In this document: in pieces, positions 16,486 through 26,616 of the stretch
Numbering within the stretch: position 1 is the first letter of the stretch
How the letters are laid out: the number at the start of each line of letters is the position of its first letter
Assembly: GCF_001428865.1 (NCBI RefSeq)
Contig: NZ_LMIV01000003.1
Location: 127,742-191,741, forward strand
DNA length: 64,000 nt
From: Sphingomonas sp. Root241
GTDB lineage: Bacteria > Pseudomonadota > Alphaproteobacteria > Sphingomonadales > Sphingomonadaceae
Direction: 5' to 3'
Translations under genes and position numbers: made by a program
The notes under the pieces: model-generated
Told to the model about the DNA's origin: nothing
Databases searched by the model: none
Seen by the model: the letters and a program-made list of their open reading frames with translations, nothing else

Positions 16486-16854
16486 TCAATCATATGCGGT
16501 GACCAAAGCGCTCCAGGCGAGGATCGCGAGCAGGCCCCAGATCATCAGCACGATCAGCACGCCACCCCAGCTCACCGGGCGTCGCGTGGCGATCTCGGCC
16601 GCAGCGCGGTGCTCGGCGAACTGCTCCCGCGGGATCATCTTCTCGAACAGCCACACCCCGATCGGGATCAGGATCACGTCGTCGAGCAGCCCGAGCACGG
16701 GGATGAAATCGGGGATCAGGTCGATCGGCGACAGCGCATAAGCGGCGATCAGCAGGCCGAGCAATTTGGCGTATAGAGGCGTCCGCGGATCGCGCGCCGC
16801 GAGCCAGACGGCGTGCGCTTCGGTGCGGATGCGGTGCGCAAGCGAGGGACCCAT
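16486..16854 (-). CDS. DUF1232 (YkvA-like) membrane protein
   Basis: A protein of 122 residues. The core RTPLYAKLLGLLIAAYALSPIDLIPDFIPVLGLLDDVILIPIGVWL is the DUF1232 signature, with SPIDLIPDFIP diagnostic. A second C-terminal membrane helix (GGVLIVLMIWGLLAILAWSALV) follows. The role is unknown. ATG 16854 is chosen since the frame upstream runs into the inverted repeat element and encodes its translation. Confidence 0.9.
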   Translation of the reverse strand: MGPSLAHRIRTEAHAVWLAARDPRTPLYAKLLGLLIAAYALSPIDLIPDFIPVLGLLDDVILIPIGVWLFEKMIPREQFAEHRAAAEIATRRPVSWGGVLIVLMIWGLLAILAWSALVTAYD

Positions 16855-16898
16855 GGCGATGGAATCGCGCGCAAAAGGGACACTGGTCAATCCACAAT

Positions 16899-17009
16899 CG
16901 TCATCCCCGCGAAAGCGGGGACCCATCTCCCGGGCGCGCCACAGATACAACAGTTGTTGCAGGTTGCCGCTTCTGCACGAGATGGGCCCCCGCTTTCGCG
17001 GGGGTGACG
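16899..17009. repeat. REP-like inverted element, copy 2
   Basis: A 111-base element with ends CGTCATCCCCGCGAAAGCGG and the inverted CCGCTTTCGCGGGGGTGACG, and inner ACCCATCTCC / GAGATGGGC arms. It lies between the DUF1232 gene and the flavin-oxidase-like gene on the same strand. The central segment differs from copies 3 and 4 but shares an ACAACAGTTG-like stretch with copy 5 in inverted orientation. Confidence 0.88.
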
Positions 17010-17018
17010 GTGTGGGGA

Positions 17019-17498
17019 TCAACTCTCAGCGGTGGTGCCGACCACCGCGTGGCTGCCTTCCTCGCTGCCCCTGATCCTGCCGCCGAACAGCATCTTGAGC
17101 GCGCCGGAGACCGACATGTCCGTCTCCCACAATTCGGCACTGTCGATGTCGAAGCGGAGCAAGGCGAGGTTGGGATCGTCCTTGCCCCCGGGGAACCACG
17201 CCTCGACATAGCGGCTCCACAATTTGTCGATCATCGCGAAATCATTGTCGACGCGTGCGGTGCCGGCGAGGCAGGCGAAATAATCATGCCCCTTCGACAC
17301 GAACTGGGCCATGGCCGGGCCGCCCTTCGCCAGCCGGTTGTCCTTGCCGACGAAGAAGAAGAGAGTGTCGACCTGATCCTTGTCGAGCTGGGCGGTGAGC
17401 GGGATGCTGTGTCCGCCGTCCATCAGCCCGATCATCACGAAGGGGCTGTCGTCCAGCTTCGACCAGAGATCCTTCTTGAGTTGGGCGGTGTCGACCAT
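17019..17498 (-). CDS. Pyridoxamine 5'-phosphate oxidase-like (general stress protein 26 type) protein
   Basis: A protein of 159 residues. The split-barrel flavin-binding pattern is visible: MIGLMDGGHSIPLTAQLD, TLFFFVGKDNRLAKGGPAMAQFV, HDYFACLAGTARVDNDFAMIDKLWSRYVEAWFPGGKDDPNLALLRFD. This is typical of the small stress-protein-26 branch of the family, which may bind FMN or F420-like cofactors; the substrate is unknown. Start at ATG 17498. It sits 44 bases downstream of the glucokinase gene on the same strand. Confidence 0.87.
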   Translation of the reverse strand: MVDTAQLKKDLWSKLDDSPFVMIGLMDGGHSIPLTAQLDKDQVDTLFFFVGKDNRLAKGGPAMAQFVSKGHDYFACLAGTARVDNDFAMIDKLWSRYVEAWFPGGKDDPNLALLRFDIDSAELWETDMSVSGALKMLFGGRIRGSEEGSHAVVGTTAES

Positions 17499-17542
17499 GG
17501 TGCGCTCCCGGATTGCGTTCGGGAGAGTAACGGCGTGGACGT

Positions 17543-18493
17543 TCAGGCGTTCCCGAGTGCGGCCGCGGCGCCGAGCAGCTCCAGATCGGTGCGGTTGACC
17601 AGCGAGACGGGAACTTCGGAGAGCTGGCGCCGGAACGCGGCCTTGGCTTCCATGCGGCGGCGAAAGCCGGGATCCATCAGCTGCGGATGGAGCGCGCGGG
17701 CGATCGCGCCGGTGAGGAAAACGCCGTCCCACGCGCCGTAGGCGAGCGCGAGATCGCCGGCGAAGCTGCCGAGATGCTCGACGAACATGCGGACCACCGC
17801 GGTGCTCACCGGATCGCGGCCGATGTTGCGCGTGACGTCCTCGGGCTTTTCGAGCTTCTTGCCGCCCGACAGCGCCTCATAAGCGAGCAGCAGGCCGGGC
17901 GCGCTGAGCAACGTCTCGATGTCGAAGGTCATGCCCTTCGACGTGCAATATTGGGCGAAGGTACGTTCGTCGGCAGTAGTCGCGGCGAACGACATATGGC
18001 CCGCCTCGGTCTGGAGCGCGTTGAGCTTGCCGCCCGCGGTGACCAGCGCCGCGACGCCGAGCCCCGTGCCGGTGCCGATCACGACATAATTGCCGCCCGC
18101 TTCGACCAGCCGCGGGGGCGGACCCTGGAGCGGCGTGAAGGCAGCGGTCGGCAACATGGTCAGCGCGAGCGCATTGGCGGCGCATTCGTTGAGCGCACGC
18201 GGACGGATGCGGAGCACCGCCTCGACGCCCGAGAGCGAGATGTACCAGCGGCTGCCGGTGAGGTTGATCAGGTCGCCACGGACGGCACCGGCGACGGCGA
18301 GTACGCTCGGCAGGCGGGCTTCGCGCAGCCCGACGTCGCCGAGATAGGAGACCAGCGCGCTGGTGAAAGTGGGGTGCTCGGCGGTCATGAATTTGCGTAC
18401 GTCGCGCGGCGTCAGCCCCGCGTCGCCGCCGGTCAGGCCAAATCGAACCGATTGGCGGCCGATATCGGCCACCAGCGCCAAGTCTTCAGCCAT
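17543..18493 (-). CDS. glk: Glucokinase-like protein with altered active-site motifs
   Basis: A protein of 316 residues of the bacterial glucokinase family (PF02685), expected to phosphorylate glucose with ATP in the cytoplasm. VIGTGTGLGVA, ALQTEAGHMSF (E163, H166) and TLLSAPGLLLAYEAL match the sugar-contact and fold motifs. Two key sites differ from E. coli Glk: the phosphate-1 loop, normally DxGGTNAR, reads DIGRQSVR (D10 kept), and the catalytic Asp after the conserved Asn is Glu (LNECAANAL, N102-E103). The enzyme could be slow, altered in specificity, or regulatory. Start at ATG 18493. An operator-like nested inverted repeat lies upstream at 18548-18581. Confidence 0.85.
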   Translation of the reverse strand: MAEDLALVADIGRQSVRFGLTGGDAGLTPRDVRKFMTAEHPTFTSALVSYLGDVGLREARLPSVLAVAGAVRGDLINLTGSRWYISLSGVEAVLRIRPRALNECAANALALTMLPTAAFTPLQGPPPRLVEAGGNYVVIGTGTGLGVAALVTAGGKLNALQTEAGHMSFAATTADERTFAQYCTSKGMTFDIETLLSAPGLLLAYEALSGGKKLEKPEDVTRNIGRDPVSTAVVRMFVEHLGSFAGDLALAYGAWDGVFLTGAIARALHPQLMDPGFRRRMEAKAAFRRQLSEVPVSLVNRTDLELLGAAAALGNA

Positions 18494-18547
18494 GCGCGGC
18501 CCCTCCTGTGATTGCCCCTTTTTGTAGGGACTTTGAAGCTGATATCG

Positions 18548-18581
18548 CTAACATTTGTTACAGAAACAACAATGATGTTAG
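18548..18581. promoter_or_regulatory. Nested inverted repeats upstream of glk
   Basis: CTAACAT (18548-18554) and ATGTTAG (18575-18581) are inverted copies. Inside them TTGTT (18555-18559) and AACAA (18565-18569) are also inverted copies. The block is AT-rich against its GC-rich surroundings and lies 55-88 bases before the glk ATG, where a repressor or activator would bind. The cognate regulator is unknown. Confidence 0.45.
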
Positions 18582-18699
18582 TCGGCAGCGCCGGCGTAAA
18601 CCTCGAAGGGGCTCGTTTGTTGCGCAAGCCGCGTCGCATGCGCAGGAATCCGGGGCAGGTTGGTTGCGGGGTACCGTCGGCGGCACCCCGCCCGGCGAG

Positions 18700-19875
<1,176 letters not shown>

Positions 19876-19886
19876 TTTTGTTCCTC

Positions 19887-20342
19887 TCAGACGTAAATGA
19901 GCGCGATCCATTCGGCGATCAGCGCGGGTTTTTCCTCGCCCTCGATCTCGAGGGTATATTGCTGAACCTGTTCCCAGACACCGGGCTTGCGCTCGGTGAA
20001 CTTCAATAACTTGAAACGCCCGCGAACGCGTTTGCCGGAGCGGACGGGAGTCAGAAAGCGAACCTTGTTCCCTCCATAATTGACGCCCATCTTCACACCT
20101 TCAACCTTCGGCGTGTCGGTCTTCGCGGCGAGCATCGGCATCAGCGACAGCGACAGGAAGCCATGCGCGATCGTACCGCCGAACGGAGTTTGCGCGGCCA
20201 TTTCGGGGTTCACATGGATGAACTGGTGGTCGCCGGTCGCCTCGGCGAACTGGTCGATCATCGCCTGCGTGACCTCGACCCAGTCCGACACGCGTTCGGT
20301 GCCGATGCTTTCGGCCATCTGCTGGACGCTGATCGTATCCAC
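19887..20342 (-). CDS. MaoC family (R)-specific enoyl-CoA hydratase-like protein
   Basis: A protein of 151 residues with a single hotdog domain. The hydratase-2 motif is clear: [40 protein letters not shown], with Asp and His as catalytic pair. Family members hydrate 2-enoyl-CoA to (R)-3-hydroxyacyl-CoA. Start is uncertain: GTG 20342 ([14 protein letters not shown]) fits family length, and ATG 20318 is an alternative. It precedes the thiolase gene in an apparent two-gene operon. Confidence 0.88.
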   Translation of the reverse strand: MDTISVQQMAESIGTERVSDWVEVTQAMIDQFAEATGDHQFIHVNPEMAAQTPFGGTIAHGFLSLSLMPMLAAKTDTPKVEGVKMGVNYGGNKVRFLTPVRSGKRVRGRFKLLKFTERKPGVWEQVQQYTLEIEGEEKPALIAEWIALIYV

Positions 20343-20638
20343 CGAGATTGTTCTCCCGCGCAAATTCCTGAGTGGCGCAGCTCCATCTAGTGAACCCGGT
20401 GGGCCTATCGCAAGCGTCACTTGACCGAAAATTTGAAAATCCTGACTGACGTAGCGTCTACGCTCGCATAATCATCGCAAAGCGGCATCGTATCGCCGAA
20501 CCCAATATTCTAAAGCCGTTGCTTGCCCGCCCCCGGCGGACCAGAGGTTGGCGACGCGGCGATGCTTTCGCTTGACGAAGCCGGCAACTGAAGTTCCAAT
20601 TCCGAGTGGCCGGCTTGCGGCCGAGAGGGGGACGGGGC

Positions 20639-21571
20639 ATGCGAAACTGGGGGAGCAGCGCGGCGGCGCTGGCGGTGATGTTGTGCGTGGCGGCACCAGC
20701 GGTGGCGAAGGATACGCCCAAGGCCGAGGCCCGGGCTCTTCCGCCCGCGATGGCTGCGCTGGAGAAGAGCCTGCACCCGCAGACCGGCGACGTGCGCATC
20801 CCCGAGGCCAAAGCGGTAATGCATCTGGGCGACCGCTATTATTTCCTGCCCGCCGCCGACGCGAAGCGCGTGCTCGTCGAGGGCTGGCACAATCCGCCCG
20901 AAACCGCCGAGGGCGTGCTGGGCATGGTGCTCGCCAAGGATACGACGATCTTCGACAATGTCTGGGGAGCGGTAATCACCTATGAGGACACCGGGCACGT
21001 CGCCGATACCGACGCGCAGAGCCAGGATTATGGCACCGTGCTCAAGGGCATGCAGGACGGCACCGAGTCGCAGAATCCGGAGCGCAAGCAGGCGGGCTAT
21101 CCGGCGATGCATCTGGTCGGATGGGCGCAGCCGCCGGCCTATGATGCCGGCAATCACGCGCTGATCTGGGCCCGCGAACTCGCGCTGGAAGGCGATCCGG
21201 TCAACGGGCTCAACTATGACGTGCGGCTGCTCGGGCGGACCGGCGTGCTCAGCCTCAACATGCTCGCCTCGATGAAGGATCTCGGCGACGTCCGCACCGC
21301 CGCGCAGAGCTTCGGCCGCTCGGTGAGTTTCGAGCCCGGCGCGGCCTATACCGACTTCAACGCGTCGACTGACAAGTCGGCCGAGTACGGACTGGCCGGG
21401 CTGGTCGCGGGCGGCGTCGCGCTGGGCGTGGCCAAGAAGATCGGGCTGCTGGCGATCATCCTCAAATTCGGCAAGGTGATCCTGATCGGATTGGCGGCGT
21501 TCGGCGCGGCGGCGCTGGGCTTCTTCCGGAAGTTCTTCGGCCGCAAGGACGGGGACGAAGGCACGATCTAG
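20639..21571 (+). CDS. DUF2167 family exported membrane protein
   Basis: A protein of 310 residues. A signal peptide (SSAAALAVMLCVAAPAVAKD) is followed by a soluble domain with TGDVRIPEAKAVMHLGDRYYFL, GVLGMVLAKDTTIFDNVWGAVITYEDTGHV, LVGWAQPPAYDAGNHALIWARELA and NYDVRLLGRTGVLSLNML, the DUF2167 signatures. One or two C-terminal membrane helices (about 255-290) end in a basic FFRKFFGRKDG tail. Function is unknown. ATG 20639 follows GAGAGGGGGACGGGG. Its stop overlaps the stop of the convergent VOC gene (CTAG). Confidence 0.9.
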   Translation: MRNWGSSAAALAVMLCVAAPAVAKDTPKAEARALPPAMAALEKSLHPQTGDVRIPEAKAVMHLGDRYYFLPAADAKRVLVEGWHNPPETAEGVLGMVLAKDTTIFDNVWGAVITYEDTGHVADTDAQSQDYGTVLKGMQDGTESQNPERKQAGYPAMHLVGWAQPPAYDAGNHALIWARELALEGDPVNGLNYDVRLLGRTGVLSLNMLASMKDLGDVRTAAQSFGRSVSFEPGAAYTDFNASTDKSAEYGLAGLVAGGVALGVAKKIGLLAIILKFGKVILIGLAAFGAAALGFFRKFFGRKDGDEGTI

Positions 21572-21960
21572 CGGCCTTGGCCGCCGCCGTTGACGTGAAG
21601 GATGTTGCCGTCGGGGTCCCTGAACCAGATCGCGCGGAAATCGCCCTTCACGTGCACGCCGTCGCGGACTGCGTCGAAGCCTTCGGGATATTCGTCGAGG
21701 GTGACGCCCTTGGCGCGCAGATCGGCGGCGATCGCCTCGACTTCGCCGCCCGCGTCCCAGACCACGGCATTGGCCTGGTTCGTGCCGGCATAGGCGCTCT
21801 TGTAGACATTGAGCCGGGTGCCGCCGGTGTGGATCGCGAACACATCACCATGATCCTCGGCGAGCGGCAGGCCCAGTGTCTCGGTGTAGAAGCGTTTGGC
21901 GACCGCCACGTCATGGCACGGCACGATCGCGGAGCTGTTCCAGTCCGAGAGCATGGTCAT
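21568..21960 (-). CDS. VOC (glyoxalase/bleomycin-resistance fold) protein
   Basis: A protein of 130 residues. The VOC pattern is visible: SSAIVPCHDVAVAKRFYTETLGLPLAEDHGDVFAIHTGGTRLNVYKS at the N-terminal half and KGDFRAIWFRDPDGNILHVNGGGQ at the end. It probably binds a metal and a small molecule, activity unknown. Start at ATG 21960 overlaps the stop of the upstream mscS-like gene (ATGA), so the pair is translationally coupled. Confidence 0.88.
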   Translation of the reverse strand: MTMLSDWNSSAIVPCHDVAVAKRFYTETLGLPLAEDHGDVFAIHTGGTRLNVYKSAYAGTNQANAVVWDAGGEVEAIAADLRAKGVTLDEYPEGFDAVRDGVHVKGDFRAIWFRDPDGNILHVNGGGQGR

Positions 21961-23081
21961 TCCTCCTTGCCCTGCAACGGCGGAAAGGGGCGTTCGGGTG
22001 CAATCAGGTTGAGCTGGGTCGGATAGGCGAAGGTGATCTTGTGATCGCGGAAGCGCGCGAGGATCGCCGCGGCAACCTTGTCGCGGGCTTCGGGCGGGAA
22101 ATCGATGCCCTGCGATTCGAACTCGACGTCGTAATCGAGCCCGGTCGCGCTGAAGCCGGTGATCCCGCCATGGTTGATCTTGTAGCCCGAGCTTTCCACC
22201 GCGTCGCGGAGCAGTTCGGGGAGCGAATCCACCACTTCGGGCGGCGTATCGTAGCCGAGGTTGAAGATGAACTTGAAGCGATTGCGGATGCGATCGCTGG
22301 TGTTGAGGATCTCGTTGTCGAGCAGCTTGCGGTTCGAGACGATGCGCAGTTCGCCGGCGGCACCGCGCAGCCGGGTGGACTTGAGGCCGATCTGCTCGAC
22401 CACGCCTTCGCTCGATCCGAACTTGATGTTGTCGCCCAGGCGGAAGGGGCGATCGAAGATGATCGACAGCGCCGCGATGAGGTCGCCGAAGATGCCCTGC
22501 GCCGCAAGGCCAATGGCGATGCCGCCGATGCCGAGGCCGGCGACGAGGCCGGTGACGTTCACGCCGAGATTGCTGAGCACCATCACCAATGCGATCGCGA
22601 ACAGCACGATCGTGACCAGCAGGCGGATGATGCCGAGCGCGCTGGCGAGGCCGGTCCCGGCATCGTCGCCGTGCGTGCGGTGCTCGACCAGCCCGAAGAT
22701 GACCTCCCGCACCCAGATCGCAGCCTGGAACACCGCGGCGATGGTGAAGAGGAACTGGATGGTGGCTTCGACCATCGGCGGGGCGCCGGCATATTTCGAC
22801 ACCAGGCACAGCGCGACCATGATGATGAAGAAGTTGCCGGTCTTGGCGACTGCGCGCCCGAATATCGAATACCAGTTCGCCACGCCTTCGCCGCGCCTGC
22901 ACAGCCGCACGCCCCAGCCGCGCGCCGCATAGAGCGCGACGACGATGGCAGTGGCGATGGCGGCGGCGATCAGGATGTTGAGCCAGTGCGACTGGACCCA
23001 GACCGACGAATCGCGAACCAGGGCTTCGGTCTGGGTCTGAATGTCGACTTCCGGGAGGATCGGGGCTTTGTTGGTGGTCAT
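21957..23081 (-). CDS. MscS-family mechanosensitive channel
   Basis: A protein of 374 residues. Several N-terminal membrane helices are followed by the pore helix region GVNVTGLVAGLGIGGIAIGLAAQGIFGDLIAALSIIFDRPFRLGDNIKFG, the hallmark MscS TM3 and beta-domain. The cytoplasmic C-terminal domain continues with RIVSNRKLLDNEILN. It should release solutes on hypo-osmotic shock. ATG 23081. Seven bases separate it from the upstream topoisomerase gene and it overlaps the VOC gene, giving a three-gene operon. Confidence 0.92.
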   Translation of the reverse strand: MTTNKAPILPEVDIQTQTEALVRDSSVWVQSHWLNILIAAAIATAIVVALYAARGWGVRLCRRGEGVANWYSIFGRAVAKTGNFFIIMVALCLVSKYAGAPPMVEATIQFLFTIAAVFQAAIWVREVIFGLVEHRTHGDDAGTGLASALGIIRLLVTIVLFAIALVMVLSNLGVNVTGLVAGLGIGGIAIGLAAQGIFGDLIAALSIIFDRPFRLGDNIKFGSSEGVVEQIGLKSTRLRGAAGELRIVSNRKLLDNEILNTSDRIRNRFKFIFNLGYDTPPEVVDSLPELLRDAVESSGYKINHGGITGFSATGLDYDVEFESQGIDFPPEARDKVAAAILARFRDHKITFAYPTQLNLIAPERPFPPLQGKEE

Positions 23082-23088
23082 GCGATGC

Positions 23089-24102
23089 TCAGGCTGCCTT
23101 GGCTCGGGGAGCGGCGACGTCTTCGAGAAGGGCGATCAGTCCGCGTTCGTAACGGTTCAGGTAGCGGGTGGCTCGCGGCAGGTGCAAGCGTTCGCGAAAC
23201 GCGGCCTGTGCGTCCTTGTCTTTGGCGAGTTCGATCAGCCGCGGATGGACATAGGATTTGCGCGCGATCGCCGGCGTATTGCCCAGCGCCTCCGTCACTG
23301 GATCGAGCATCGCCTTGATGCCGAGATAACCGTCGGCGGACGCGAGCGCCGCGAATGCGATGACGCTCGCGCCCCAGGTGCGGAAATGCTTGGCAGTGAA
23401 ATCGTCCGCCATCGCCTCGCGGATATAGGCGTTGACGTCGGTCGAGGTGACCGGATGCGTCTCGCCGGCATCGTCGATCCAGCGGAAGAGATGCTGGCCG
23501 GGCAGATCCTGACACCGTTTGACGAAGGCGGAGAGCGTGCGATCGGTGATCGTCATCACGCGCAGCTTGCCCGATTTGGCGCGGAACTGGAGCTTTAGCG
23601 TCTGGCCCTTCACCTTCGCGTGGCGCTTGCGCAGCGTCGTCGCGCCGAAGCTTTTATTCTCCTGGGCATAGGCCTCGTTGCCGACGCGGATCGTGCCGAG
23701 ATCGAGGAGACGGACGACCGCGGCGACCGCTTTCTCCTTGCACAGCCCGCGCAGTTTGAGATCGGACTCGACGCGCTCGCGCAACTTGGGAAGGTGGTGG
23801 CCGAAGGCAGCGCAGCGATCGTATTTCGCCGCCTCCTGCGCCTCGCGAAAGCCGGTATGGTAACGATATTGCTTGCGGCCCTTGTCGTCCCAACCGACCG
23901 CCTGGATATGGCCATTGGGATCGGGGCAGAACCAGGCATTGATATAAGCGGGGGGCAGGCCGACCCGGTTCAGCCGGTCGATCTCGTCGCGATCGGTGAT
24001 CCGCTTGCCGTCCGGGCCCCAATAGCCCCAGCCGTGGCGCACCTTGCGCCGGGTGATTCCGGGTTCCTGATCATCGACATAGACGATGGCGTCGAGCGTC
24101 AT
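23089..24102 (-). CDS. Bacterial DNA topoisomerase IB
   Basis: A protein of 337 residues of the poxvirus-like type IB family, which relaxes supercoils through a 3'-phosphotyrosine. The N-terminal GITRRKVRHGWGYWGPDGKRITD and LPPAYINAWFCPDPNGHIQAVGWDDKGRKQYRYH are diagnostic. RVGNEAYAQENKSFGATTLRKRHAKV carries catalytic Arg/Lys positions, TAKHFRTWGAS holds another Arg, and the nucleophile is Y284 in ARKSYVHPRLIEL. ATG 24102 follows GGAGG. It heads the operon with mscS-like and VOC genes. Confidence 0.94.
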   Translation of the reverse strand: MTLDAIVYVDDQEPGITRRKVRHGWGYWGPDGKRITDRDEIDRLNRVGLPPAYINAWFCPDPNGHIQAVGWDDKGRKQYRYHTGFREAQEAAKYDRCAAFGHHLPKLRERVESDLKLRGLCKEKAVAAVVRLLDLGTIRVGNEAYAQENKSFGATTLRKRHAKVKGQTLKLQFRAKSGKLRVMTITDRTLSAFVKRCQDLPGQHLFRWIDDAGETHPVTSTDVNAYIREAMADDFTAKHFRTWGASVIAFAALASADGYLGIKAMLDPVTEALGNTPAIARKSYVHPRLIELAKDKDAQAAFRERLHLPRATRYLNRYERGLIALLEDVAAPRAKAA

Positions 24103-24172
24103 CGGGCCTCCTCGCTTGTCGCGTTGAATGCGCGGAGCATCGCTTCGTTCCGGAAGCCGCGTATCGCCGCGT

Positions 24173-25270
24173 TCAACCGTGCGGTGATCCACTGCCTGCA
24201 GGTTGAACTTGCCGCGGACGCCTGAGGGTCAGACCGTTCACCCGGCGCTGCGCGGGGCGCTCCACCCAATGGTAGAGCGCCGCCGAGCTGGCGAGTACCA
24301 GCACGAGATACGCCGCGATCAACGGCGCGCCGACCGCATGCGTGTCGTCGACGAAAGCGAGCTTGAAGGCGAACCAGAGCAGGAAATGACCGAGATAGGT
24401 CGCGTAGCTGATCTCGCCGAGATAGTGGAGCGGGCGGCCTTCGAGCGGGTTGCCCGGCTTGCCGGCGGTCAGCGCGAGGCCGAGGAGCAGGGCGGCGAAC
24501 GCGGCGGGGACGGCGAGCGTTTCGGGAAGGCGGCCGGCGATCCAGCCGGCGAGCAGGACCAGCGCCGCCGCGTTGCAGGCGATGGTGGGCAAGCGCCAGG
24601 TTTCGCGCCAGCGCATCCACAAGGCGGCGACCGCAGTGCCGCACGCGAACTCGAGCACGCAGCGGATCAGCCCCAGGCGCGGGATGTCGAGACCCAGGGT
24701 CGTCTCGCCGCGCATTGCGAAGACAGTGTGGAGCAGCACCAACAGCGCAGTGATCGCGGCGAGAATCGCGGGGGTGGGCACGCGGCGCCAGTCGATCGCG
24801 AGGACGAGCAGCGGGAACAGCAGATAGGCAGCGAGCTCGCAGGAGATCGACCAGGCGGGGTCGTTCCATGACAGCGTGGAAGTGAAGCCCCAATTCTGCA
24901 GGAGCAGCACGTGAAGCGGCAGTTCGGCGAGCGGGAAGTGCGGCGCATCGCGCCCGGTCGCGAGCAATATGAAGGCGAGGAGCAGTCCGAAGCCGAGCAT
25001 GAACAGATGCAGCGGCCAGATGCGGGCGATCCGGCGCTTGAGGAATTCGGGAACCGCGGCGAGCCCGCCGGCCCGCAGCCGCTCCGACCAGCTCATCCAG
25101 ATGACGAAGCCCGACAGCAGGAAGAAGAAGTCGACCGCCAGATACCCCTTGGCGAGCACTGCCGCGGCGGGCGCGGGCAGTCCGGCGATCGACAGGCGGA
25201 TGTGGAAGAGCACGACGAACCACGCGGCAATGCCGCGTATCGAAGTCAGCGCCCGCAGCTCGGTCTTCAC
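24173..25270 (-). CDS. Acyltransferase family 3 (OafA-like) membrane protein
   Basis: A protein of 365 residues with about ten membrane helices. The start ELRALTSIRGIAAWFVVLFHIRLS contains the conserved R-x10-H pair of Acyltransferase_3 proteins, followed by YLAVDFFFLLSGFVIWMSW and SYATYLGHFLLWF near the end. Such enzymes O-acylate surface polysaccharides. Start is GTG 25270, overlapping the stop of the upstream ligase gene (GTGA), so it is coupled to it and probably decorates the same glycan. A basic tail (RRPRQVQPAG) ends the protein. Confidence 0.9.
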   Translation of the reverse strand: MKTELRALTSIRGIAAWFVVLFHIRLSIAGLPAPAAAVLAKGYLAVDFFFLLSGFVIWMSWSERLRAGGLAAVPEFLKRRIARIWPLHLFMLGFGLLLAFILLATGRDAPHFPLAELPLHVLLLQNWGFTSTLSWNDPAWSISCELAAYLLFPLLVLAIDWRRVPTPAILAAITALLVLLHTVFAMRGETTLGLDIPRLGLIRCVLEFACGTAVAALWMRWRETWRLPTIACNAAALVLLAGWIAGRLPETLAVPAAFAALLLGLALTAGKPGNPLEGRPLHYLGEISYATYLGHFLLWFAFKLAFVDDTHAVGAPLIAAYLVLVLASSAALYHWVERPAQRRVNGLTLRRPRQVQPAGSGSPHG

Positions 25271-26616
25271 GCGGTGGCGACCCGGGCCTTGCGCAGCGGG
25301 CGCCACGCACTCTCGGCACGTTTGCGGCCGCAATAGGTGTCCAGCCCGATCTGCGCGCCGATCAGCATGTAGACGAAAGGCTGGAAGGCGATCGCGATGA
25401 ACACCGCGCCGAGCAGATAGATGATGTGCGCGCTCTGCAGCGCCGAGGCGAGCGGGCCGATCCATTCCTGTCCGGGCTCGGGCTTGCGATAGCGGCGGCG
25501 GAGCACTTCCATGCGGAACAGCCCGGCCAGATTGATCAGCAGCCAGATGGCGAGGCCGGGATAGCCCTGTTCGCCGAGCATTTCGAAATAGGCGCTGTGA
25601 TAGGCCCGGGCCTTGTCGACCTCGAGGCTGCGATCGACCTTGGCCGAGCCGCCATCCTCCTGCACCGCGACCTTTTCGTAGCGGATCTGGTTCTGGCGAT
25701 AGGCCTCGAAGCCGCCGCCCAGCGGGCGCGTCTTCACATAGTCCATCGTCCACTTCCACACCGCGATCCGAGTCGAGGCCGAGGCATCGGCCTGATAGGT
25801 CTTGATGGTCTCCATCCGCTCGGTGAAGGCGGAGGGGAGGAAGGGCACGGCGACGAGGCCGATGCCGCCGAGCGCGGCGAGATAGACGAACTTGCGCTTG
25901 GTATCGCGGATCATCAGCAAGGCGAGCAGGCCGATGCAGAGCAGGCCGGTGCGCGTCGAGGTGCCGACCGGGATCAGCAGGCAGGCGAAGATCAACGCAT
26001 AGGAAAAGGCCTTCACGCGCCAGTCGGGCGCGAAGATCGTGCCGTAGCGGGTGAACCAGAGGATCAGCGGGATGATCGCGATCGCCACGGTGGAGATGGT
26101 CGAGCCTTCGTAGAGACCCGAATTGTTGGTCACCATCAGGTTCAATTCGCCATAGCCGCCGCCCGAGCCGAGCGTCTTGATTCCGCCGACGATGATGATC
26201 GACGCGGCGGAGAGGACCATGAACAGCAATAGCGATTCGATGCGCAGCCGGGTGCGCAGCGTGAGCGGCAGGAAGGCGGCGAAGGCGAGCGCCTTCCACA
26301 CCCATTCCCATTTGTCCTTGGCCTCGATCGGGAAATCGGCGTGGAGCGTGGTGTAAAGGCAATAACCGAGCAGCAGCACGATCAGGAACTGGCGCGGGGC
26401 GACGCGAACGTCCTTCTTGTCGTCGAACGCCAGCCAGCCGGCCACCGCGAGCGCGACCGCGAGCATCGAGATCGGGACCGAATTGAGCAGCAGATAGGTC
26501 AGCCGCTGCGGCGAGACGATATCGATATAGGCGTAAGCGAGCACGAACAGGAACGGGCGGCGAAAGCCCGTCGCCAGCAGTGCCGCGAGGAATGCGATGA
26601 AGGCGAGATCACGCAC
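25267..26616 (-). CDS. O-glycosylation ligase/Wzy-like polymerase, exosortase A-associated type
   Basis: A protein of 449 residues with about 12 membrane helices. The N-terminal MRDLAFIAFLAALLATGFRRPFLFVLAYAYIDIVSPQRLTY is the DUF5935-type segment of the TIGR03097 family. The Wzy_C core follows: LLIPVGTSTRTGLLCIGLLAL, then a long periplasmic loop with TMDYVKTRPLGGGFEAYRQNQ and AYHSAYFEMLGEQGYPGL, where the conserved His lies. Family members work with exosortase A loci in exopolysaccharide or O-glycan transfer. GTG 26616 overlaps the end of a 50-residue gene upstream. No exosortase gene is within view. Confidence 0.88.
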   Translation of the reverse strand: MRDLAFIAFLAALLATGFRRPFLFVLAYAYIDIVSPQRLTYLLLNSVPISMLAVALAVAGWLAFDDKKDVRVAPRQFLIVLLLGYCLYTTLHADFPIEAKDKWEWVWKALAFAAFLPLTLRTRLRIESLLLFMVLSAASIIIVGGIKTLGSGGGYGELNLMVTNNSGLYEGSTISTVAIAIIPLILWFTRYGTIFAPDWRVKAFSYALIFACLLIPVGTSTRTGLLCIGLLALLMIRDTKRKFVYLAALGGIGLVAVPFLPSAFTERMETIKTYQADASASTRIAVWKWTMDYVKTRPLGGGFEAYRQNQIRYEKVAVQEDGGSAKVDRSLEVDKARAYHSAYFEMLGEQGYPGLAIWLLINLAGLFRMEVLRRRYRKPEPGQEWIGPLASALQSAHIIYLLGAVFIAIAFQPFVYMLIGAQIGLDTYCGRKRAESAWRPLRKARVATA

